Below, one piece after another: positions 1 through 4,088 of a stretch of DNA of 6,087 nucleotides; within the stretch, counting starts at the first letter, position 1; each line of letters begins with the position of its first letter. Under the pieces are notes generated by a model, which made no database searches, had not been told where the DNA came from, and saw nothing but the letters and a program-made list of their open reading frames with translations. The stretch spans positions 1 to 6,087 of the forward strand of contig CAJUGR010000110.1 in NCBI GenBank assembly GCA_910586285.1. The letters are read 5' to 3'. The DNA is from an uncultured Erysipelotrichaceae bacterium. GTDB taxonomy: Bacteria > Bacillota_I > Bacilli_A > Erysipelotrichales > Erysipelotrichaceae. A program made the position numbers and the translations under genes.

Positions 1-6
1 TTGTGG

Positions 7-29
7 GGGCGTTACAGTAAACGCCCTTT
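7..29 (+). terminator. Probable terminator of a gene upstream of the window
   Basis: A perfect 7-bp GC-rich stem (GGGCGTT at 7-13 pairing with AACGCCC at 20-26) encloses a 6-nt loop and is followed by TTTATA. The T-tract is short, so termination may be modest. The window begins inside the intergenic region, so the gene it would end is not visible. It could instead be a leader hairpin or a two-way terminator. Confidence 0.4.
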
Positions 30-66
30 ATACCAAAATGAACACTCATCATCACACAAATGACAG

Positions 67-114
67 GAATAAAAATAAGGAAAATGAATAAGAATAAAAA
101 TAAGGAAAATGAAT
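67..114. repeat. Tandem pair of perfect 23-bp direct repeats (25-bp period) upstream of ppdK
   Basis: Copies lie at 67-89 and 92-114, are identical over 23 bp and are separated by AA. Each is purine-rich, starts GAATAAAAATAAGG and ends AAAATGAAT. They sit 30 to 77 bp upstream of the ppdK -10 box, so they could act as an A-rich UP-like element, a double regulator site or a length-variable repeat. Which of these applies cannot be decided from one sequence. Confidence 0.85.
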
Positions 115-127
115 TTCCTCTAGGAAA
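114..127. promoter_or_regulatory. Small inverted repeat (possible operator) in the ppdK promoter
   Basis: TTTCCT at 114-119 is the exact inverse complement of AGGAAA at 122-127, with a 2-bp centre. The dyad abuts the second direct repeat, overlaps the left part of the cre-like site and covers the expected -35 position. That placement would suit an operator, but a 6-bp arm can arise by chance in AT-rich DNA. Confidence 0.3.
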
Positions 128-149
128 ACGCTTTCATATCGTGTATAAT
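121..149 (+). promoter_or_regulatory. ppdK promoter: consensus -10, weak -35
   Basis: TATAAT at 144-149 is a perfect sigma-A -10 hexamer, placing the transcript start near 156. At 17-bp spacing the -35 position (121-126, TAGGAA) matches TTGACA at only three bases. The poor -35 suggests dependence on an activator or on the A-rich repeats upstream. The leader would be about 30 nt, with the AAGGAGG ribosome site at 169-175. Confidence 0.6.
123..136. promoter_or_regulatory. cre-like site (CcpA catabolite control) at ppdK
   Basis: GGAAAACGCTTTCA matches 13 of 14 positions of the Bacillota catabolite-responsive element TGWAANCGNTNWCA; only the first T is replaced by G. It lies between the -35 position and the -10 box, roughly -33 to -20 relative to a start near 156. 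In the CcpA paradigm a site there blocks RNA polymerase, so the expected effect is repression of ppdK on preferred sugars. That would suit a gluconeogenic, PEP-forming role. CcpA itself is not in the window. Confidence 0.65.
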
Positions 150-185
150 TAACATGGTAAAACAAGATAAGGAGGACGAACTGGA

Positions 186-2816
186 ATGGCAAAAAAGTAT
201 GTATATTCATTTTCTGAAGGAAATGGAAATATGCGTGAGCTGTTAGGCGGTAAAGGTGCCAATTTAGCGGAAATGAGCAAGTTGGGAATGCCGGTGCCAA
301 ACGGCTTTACGATCACAACGGAGGCTTGCAACAAATACTATGATGACGGTGAGCGGATCAGTGAAGATATTCAAAGTGAAATCATGGAGTATTTGGGTAA
401 GTTGGAAGCGGAGGCAGGAAAGAAATTTGGTGATGCGCAAAATCCGTTGTTGGTGAGTGTACGATCCGGTGCTCGGGCATCCATGCCGGGAATGATGGAT
501 ACAATTTTAAATTTGGGAATCAACGATGTGGTGGCTGCCAGTATCGCAGAAAAATCAGGCAATCCGCGCTTTGCTTACGATTCCTATCGTCGTTTCATTC
601 AGATGTTCGCGGATGTGGTAAAGGGCTTGTCTAAAAAGCGTTTTGAAGAGATCATTGATGAAGTTAAGGCACAGAAGGGTATAAAGGATGATCTGGAGTT
701 AAGCGCCGAAGATATGAAGCTTTTGGTAGAACGATTCAAAGAATTCTATCAGGCAGAGTTGCATACATCATTCCCAACAGAGCCAAAGGTTCAGATGATG
801 GAGGCAATTGAAGCCGTATTCAAATCTTGGAATAATGAGCGTGCGATCTATTATCGCAAGATGAATGATATCCCATCCAGTTGGGGAACGGCTGTCAATG
901 TCCAGATGATGGTATTCGGTAACATGGGTGAAGATTGTGGTACCGGGGTTGCGTTTACTCGTAATCCGGCCACCGGTGAAAATAAGCTGTATGGTGAATT
1001 CTTGATGAATGCACAGGGCGAGGATGTTGTAGCCGGTGTGCGTACTCCGAAGAAGATTGATCAGCTGAAAGAGGTTTCTCCGACTGCTTATGATCAGTTT
1101 GTGGATATTTGCGGTAAACTGGAAAAGCATTATAAGAACATGCAGGATATGGAATTTACCATTGAAAATGGCAAATTGTTTATGTTGCAGACAAGAAACG
1201 GAAAACGTACTGCACAAGCTGCTTTGAAGGTTGCTTGTGATATGGTGGATGAAGGTTTAATCACAACGGATGAAGCCTTGATGATGGTTGAGCCGCAACA
1301 GTTGGATTCCTTATTGCATCCGATGTTTGATCCTAACGCTTTGAAAGCGGCAGAAGTGATCACAAATGCACTTCCGGCATCTCCGGGCGCAGGCAGCGGA
1401 CAGATCGTGTTCTCTGCGGATGAGGCAAAGAAAGAAGCGGCAGCGGGCAAAAAGGTAATCTTAGTTCGTTTGGAGACTTCTCCTGAAGATATTGAAGGTA
1501 TGGCGGTGTCACAAGGTATTTTAACCGTACGTGGCGGTATGACTTCTCATGCGGCTGTGGTTGCCCGTGGTATGGGCGCATGTTGTGTATCCGGTGCCGG
1601 TGATATTGTCATGCATGAAGAAGAAGGCTATTTCCGTGTTGGCGGCAAGGATTATCATCGCGGGGAATGGATTTCCATCGATGGTTCTACCGGTAATGTC
1701 TATGGTGAAGCGATCAAGACGGTGCCGGCAGAGATTTCCGGTGACTTTGAGCGCTTTATGAAATGGGCAGATGCTCGCAGACGATTAAAGATTCGCACCA
1801 ATGCAGATACACCGAGAGATGCTGCACAAGCAGTGAAATTCGGTGCTGAAGGTATCGGTTTGGTGCGTACCGAGCATATGTTCTTTGAGGGGGATAAAAT
1901 CAAAGCCATTCGTCAGATGATTCTGGCCAAGAATGATGAGCAAATGAAGCAGGCATTGGATAAATTGGAACCGATGCAGCAGAAAGACTTCGAGGGTATC
2001 TATGAGGCTATGGAAGGCAGACCAGTGACGATTCGTTATTTGGATCCGCCGCTTCATGAATTTGTGCCGACCAATCCGGAAGATATTAAAACAATGAGTG
2101 AGGAAATGAATATTTCCGTTGAAGAGATTGAACAAGTCATTGCCGATCTCCATGAAGTCAATCCGATGATGGGACATCGCGGATCCCGTTTGGCCGTTTC
2201 CAATCGCGGCATTGCCCAAATGCAGACAGCCGCAGTTATCAAGGCAGCAATCGCTACCAACAAACAACATCCGGATTGGCATGTAGAACCGGAGATCATG
2301 TTGCCGTTGATCGGTGATTTGGCAGAGTTGAAATATGTAAAGAAGATTGTTACCGATACCGCTAATGGTATTTTGGCGGATGAAGGTATTACCATGCCTT
2401 ATCACGTCGGTACGATGATTGAGGTACCAAGAGCGGCGCTTTTGGCCGATGAAATTGCGGAAGAGGCGGAGTTCTTCTCTTTCGGTACCAACGATTTGAC
2501 ACAGTTGACATTCGGATTCTCCCGTGATGATGCCGGAAAGTTCTTGCCGGAATATGCTACTGCTAAAATTTATGAGAACGATCCGTTCGCAAGATTGGAT
2601 CAGCATGGAGTCGGTAAGCTGATTGAAATGGCCGCAATACTCGGAAGAAAAACCCGCCCTGAAATTAAACTGGGTATTTGTGGTGAGCATGGTGGGGAGC
2701 CTGCATCCATCGCATTCTGCGATAAGTTAGGCTTAAGTTATGTTTCTTGTTCACCGTTCCGCGTTCCGATCGCGAGACTTGCGGCAGCGCAGGCAGCGAT
2801 TACCAACCAAAAATAA
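186..2816 (+). CDS. ppdK: Pyruvate, phosphate dikinase
   Basis: This cytosolic enzyme interconverts pyruvate + ATP + Pi and phosphoenolpyruvate + AMP + PPi, linking glycolysis and gluconeogenesis in many anaerobes. The 876 residues are the usual full length. Visible in order are the nucleotide-binding region (GGKGANLAEM 21-30; RSGARASMPGMMDT about 93-105), the swivelling phosphohistidine domain (GGMTSHAAVVARG, with His455 as phosphate carrier and Thr453 at the position phosphorylated by the PDRP regulator in plants and some bacteria), and the PEP/pyruvate TIM barrel. The barrel carries RTEHMFF (Arg561), TIRYLDPPLHEF (Arg617), IEVPRAA (Glu746), FGTNDLTQ (Asn769, Asp770) and GICGEHGG (catalytic Cys832). 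No key residue is missing. The ATG follows AAGGAGG by 10 nt and the N-terminus MAKKYVYSF is typical. The gene has its own promoter and terminator, so it is probably monocistronic. No PDRP gene is adjacent. Confidence 0.98.
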   Translation: MAKKYVYSFSEGNGNMRELLGGKGANLAEMSKLGMPVPNGFTITTEACNKYYDDGERISEDIQSEIMEYLGKLEAEAGKKFGDAQNPLLVSVRSGARASMPGMMDTILNLGINDVVAASIAEKSGNPRFAYDSYRRFIQMFADVVKGLSKKRFEEIIDEVKAQKGIKDDLELSAEDMKLLVERFKEFYQAELHTSFPTEPKVQMMEAIEAVFKSWNNERAIYYRKMNDIPSSWGTAVNVQMMVFGNMGEDCGTGVAFTRNPATGENKLYGEFLMNAQGEDVVAGVRTPKKIDQLKEVSPTAYDQFVDICGKLEKHYKNMQDMEFTIENGKLFMLQTRNGKRTAQAALKVACDMVDEGLITTDEALMMVEPQQLDSLLHPMFDPNALKAAEVITNALPASPGAGSGQIVFSADEAKKEAAAGKKVILVRLETSPEDIEGMAVSQGILTVRGGMTSHAAVVARGMGACCVSGAGDIVMHEEEGYFRVGGKDYHRGEWISIDGSTGNVYGEAIKTVPAEISGDFERFMKWADARRRLKIRTNADTPRDAAQAVKFGAEGIGLVRTEHMFFEGDKIKAIRQMILAKNDEQMKQALDKLEPMQQKDFEGIYEAMEGRPVTIRYLDPPLHEFVPTNPEDIKTMSEEMNISVEEIEQVIADLHEVNPMMGHRGSRLAVSNRGIAQMQTAAVIKAAIATNKQHPDWHVEPEIMLPLIGDLAELKYVKKIVTDTANGILADEGITMPYHVGTMIEVPRAALLADEIAEEAEFFSFGTNDLTQLTFGFSRDDAGKFLPEYATAKIYENDPFARLDQHGVGKLIEMAAILGRKTRPEIKLGICGEHGGEPASIAFCDKLGLSYVSCSPFRVPIARLAAAQAAITNQK

Positions 2817-2825
2817 TGAAACTTG

Positions 2826-2855
2826 AAAGATGAATCATTACGATTCATCTTTTTT
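2826..2855 (+). terminator. Strong intrinsic terminator of ppdK
   Basis: An uninterrupted 11-bp stem (AAAGATGAATC at 2826-2836 with GATTCATCTTT at 2842-2852) has a 5-nt loop and runs into TTTTTT (2850-2855). It starts 10 nt after the ppdK stop codon and should separate ppdK from the coat-like pair. Confidence 0.92.
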
Positions 2856-2914
2856 CTTCATTTCTTGTTATAAAAGATAGTAATCCTTCCACAATAATAA
2901 CAAGGAGGAATATT

Positions 2915-3106
2915 ATGACACAGAAAGAATTACTTTACGTAGAAGATGCAATCGGTCATGAAAAGAATATGATTGCGATTTGTCAGGAAACCATTCGCTG
3001 TTTGGAGGATAAAAAGCTGAAATCCTTTTTAGAAAAAGAAGTAGAGAAACATGAAAAAATGCAGAAGAAACTCATAAAAATGTTGGAGGATAAAGCCAAT
3101 GGATGA
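2915..3106 (+). CDS. Small helical protein, probably spore coat-associated
   Basis: This 63-aa protein is very rich in Lys and Glu, has no signal peptide or membrane segment, and is predicted by eye to form two amphipathic helices (about 3-30 and 34-60). Two Cys (23 and 29) and two His (15 and 46) are present, but no clear ferritin-type ExxH metal motif. The start is convincing: AAGGAGG at 2902-2908 lies 6 nt before ATG. Its last 8 nt overlap the next gene, which is Coat_F-like, so the two products are probably made together and may be partners. The N-terminal KELLYVEDAIGHEK resembles short proteins found beside coat genes in sporulating Clostridia, but this is recalled similarity rather than a search. 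No enzymatic role can be assigned. Confidence 0.75.
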   Translation: MTQKELLYVEDAIGHEKNMIAICQETIRCLEDKKLKSFLEKEVEKHEKMQKKLIKMLEDKANG

Positions 3107-3347
3107 TCAAAAGCTAATGGACAATTATTTGCTGATTCTGAAAAGTACGGTGGAAGTTTATGTTCACGGTACACTGGAGAGTTCGAATCAAGATATCAGA
3201 GATTTATTGAAACTCGGTTTGGATAAAACCATGGAACATCAGGCAAGAACCTATGATGAAATGACTCAAAAGGGCTGGTATGTGATTAAGAATGTGAAGG
3301 CATCCGAAGTCAAACAGACCTTATCAAAAATTCAAAGCGGTAACTAA
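3099..3347 (+). CDS. Coat_F-family spore coat-like protein
   Basis: The 82-aa product fits the short form of the CotF/Coat_F family: two helices followed by the hallmark EMTQKGWYVIKNVKASEV (residues 54-71, GWY at 59-61). The N-terminal DDQKLMDNYLLILKSTVEVYVHG corresponds to the family's first helix, and LESSNQDIRDLLKLGLDKTMEHQARTY would be read as the second, although those two stretches run past 20 residues only when joined. Family members are components of the Bacillota spore coat; their molecular role is largely structural or unknown. There is no signal peptide, as expected for proteins laid down from the mother cell. The ATG sits 8 nt after GGAGGA (3085-3090), which lies inside the upstream gene. 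With the 8-nt overlap this implies translational coupling. I am fairly sure of the family, less of the exact function. Confidence 0.75.
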   Translation: MDDQKLMDNYLLILKSTVEVYVHGTLESSNQDIRDLLKLGLDKTMEHQARTYDEMTQKGWYVIKNVKASEVKQTLSKIQSGN

Positions 3348-3369
3348 TTTGCAGATCCGAAAGCTCCTA

Positions 3370-3412
3370 TCCTTATCAGTATGGTAAATCGGAATAAAAC
3401 TGCGCTTTTTTT
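3370..3412 (+). terminator. Weak possible terminator after the coat-like pair
   Basis: A small imperfect hairpin (TCC-TTATC at 3370-3377 against GGTAA at 3383-3387 and GGA at 3391-3393, with a 3-nt bulge and one T-G pair) lies upstream of a seven-T run at 3406-3412. About 12 nt separate stem and T-run, which is not canonical. The T-run is the only good terminator hallmark here, so some read-through into the next gene is plausible. Confidence 0.25.
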
Positions 3413-3423
3413 CCTTATGCTCA

Positions 3424-3452
3424 TTTTCAATAGCATTGTTTTGTGGTAAAAT
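3424..3452 (+). promoter_or_regulatory. Sigma-A-type extended -10 promoter for the 152-aa gene
   Basis: TTTTCA (3424-3429) matches four of six bases of the -35 consensus. It lies exactly 17 bp from TAAAAT (3447-3452), which is preceded by TGG (3444-3446) and so gives an extended -10 element. Transcription should start near 3459. This decides the start of the next gene: an in-frame GTG at 3443 lies within the promoter and cannot be translated from this transcript. The architecture suggests vegetative rather than sporulation expression. Confidence 0.7.
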
Positions 3453-3484
3453 ATTGCCAGAGGATAGTGAGAGAGGGATCATTC

Positions 3485-3943
3485 ATGAATGAGGAAGCGC
3501 GAAATGAACTGCGCCTGCTGGAAAGCAAAAATGTGCGGATTTTTCAAATAATGGGAGCTTTGAAGCTGTTGAATAACAAAGTGAAATCGTTTGTGATGAA
3601 GCTGGAACGGACTGCAGCAGAGGAACAAAACGATCTGCTCTTGAATCAATCCTTTGGTGAAATCATTAATGACATTCGGTTTTTTAAAGAGGAACATAAA
3701 CGCTTTGTCGATTCTGATTTGTATATTCCGATTGTCGATAAATTTGCCAATAATGTAGATCGCTTGTTCCACAGCGATACACAAGAATTATACACTCATA
3801 CAGAAATGCGGCGAATCTCGGTATATCTTTATCGGATGAGTGATATGATGATTCGTGAGTTAATGCAGAGTAAAAGTGAAATTGAACAAAAAATTCATGC
3901 GATACATCTTGCTAACGGAAAGTATTATTTCAATCGGAAATAA
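3485..3943 (+). CDS. Unrecognised 152-aa helical cytosolic protein
   Basis: I do not recognise the family. The product is charged and mostly helical, with no signal peptide, membrane segment, Cys pairs or nucleotide-binding motif. Leucine and isoleucine spacing in the first 60 residues and again around 105-145 suggests long amphipathic helices, possibly a helical bundle. Recognisable stretches include NDIRFFKEEHKRF in the middle and RRISVYLYRMSDMMIREL near the C-terminus. The frame stays open upstream to a GTG at 3443, but that codon overlaps the promoter. ATG at 3485, 7 nt after AGGG (3474-3477), is the better start. The gene has its own promoter and terminator, so it is probably monocistronic and not part of the coat pair upstream or sleC downstream. 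Its coding reality is supported by the promoter, ribosome site and terminator together. Confidence 0.85.
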   Translation: MNEEARNELRLLESKNVRIFQIMGALKLLNNKVKSFVMKLERTAAEEQNDLLLNQSFGEIINDIRFFKEEHKRFVDSDLYIPIVDKFANNVDRLFHSDTQELYTHTEMRRISVYLYRMSDMMIRELMQSKSEIEQKIHAIHLANGKYYFNRK

Positions 3944-3954
3944 TACTTTTTTTT
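3919..3954 (+). terminator. Intrinsic terminator overlapping the end of the 152-aa gene
   Basis: A perfect 12-bp stem (3919-3930 with 3938-3949) closes a 7-nt loop and ends in eight T residues (3947-3954). The left arm and loop lie inside the coding region and the TAA stop (3941-3943) is within the right arm. The last seven codons (YYFNRK and neighbours) therefore also encode the terminator. The A/T-rich stem is long enough to be effective. Confidence 0.88.
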
Positions 3955-4043
3955 GCATCATCTTCATACTTGACAATACGAACTTTTAAGGGACTTGGCT
4001 TGCTTTTTTGAGCAATTCTCGTTTACTTTTAGGCATTCATACA

Positions 4044-4071
4044 ACCTATCCGGCGATTTTTCCATACAGTA
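4044..4071 (+). promoter_or_regulatory. Probable sigma-K-type mother-cell promoter of sleC
   Basis: AC at 4044-4045, a 17-bp spacer and CATACAGTA at 4063-4071 exactly match the B. subtilis sigma-K consensus AC-N17-CATANNNTA. The -10 also fits the sigma-E form CATACANT, but no ATA-type -35 sits at the sigma-E distance. Mother-cell expression is what is known for SleC in Clostridium perfringens. A start near 4077 would leave a very short leader and would trim the ribosome site slightly, which is a point against it. The motif is short, so chance matches occur. Confidence 0.5.
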
Positions 4072-4075
4072 GCCT

Positions 4076-4083
4076 AGGGGGTG
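4076..4083 (+). promoter_or_regulatory. Shine-Dalgarno sequence defining the sleC start at AUC
   Basis: AGGGGGTG matches seven of eight bases of the extended Shine-Dalgarno AGGAGGTG. Its GGGGG core ends 7 nt before an in-frame ATC at 4089-4091, the ideal distance. No ATG, GTG or TTG in the sleC frame lies at a usable distance downstream of it. The out-of-frame GTG at 4081 overlaps the site itself and its frame soon stops. Confidence 0.6.
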
Positions 4084-4088
4084 GTAAT

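Noticed and set aside
84..152. 22-codon open frame starting at the ATG in the first direct repeat, possible leader peptide
   Set aside because: The AAGG before it is only 3 nt from ATG, and the frame lies upstream of the expected ppdK transcript start.
768..1217. Minus-strand open frame of 149 codons inside ppdK
   Set aside because: Same situation: complete overlap with the conserved ppdK ATP-binding region and no independent coding evidence.
1785..2690. Long open frame (about 300 codons) on the minus strand inside ppdK
   Set aside because: It is antisense to a highly conserved enzyme domain, has no convincing ribosome site or recognisable family, and reflects the codon use of ppdK.
2868..2898. 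Possible sporulation or sigma-A promoter (TATAAA-like) before the coat-like pair
   Set aside because: No matching -35 at a proper distance, and the sigma-E -10 match is only about half; promoter identity cannot be supported.
3970..3975. Perfect TTGACA -35 hexamer before sleC
   Set aside because: No acceptable -10 sequence occurs 16-19 bp downstream.
4008..4010. TTG as start codon of sleC
   Set aside because: The nearest purine-rich sequence is about 15 nt away, the codon lies upstream of the likely sigma-K promoter, and the extra residues do not resemble the family N-terminus.
3986..4036. Minus-strand 16-codon frame (MPKSKRELLKKASQVP), with a lysine-rich stretch continuing in another frame
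   Set aside because: No ribosome site, very short, and joining the two pieces would require a frameshift. A decayed gene remnant is possible but unsupported.
4081..4083. GTG after AGGGG as an alternative start near sleC
   Set aside because: It is out of frame with sleC, overlaps the ribosome site, and its frame meets a stop after about 30 codons.
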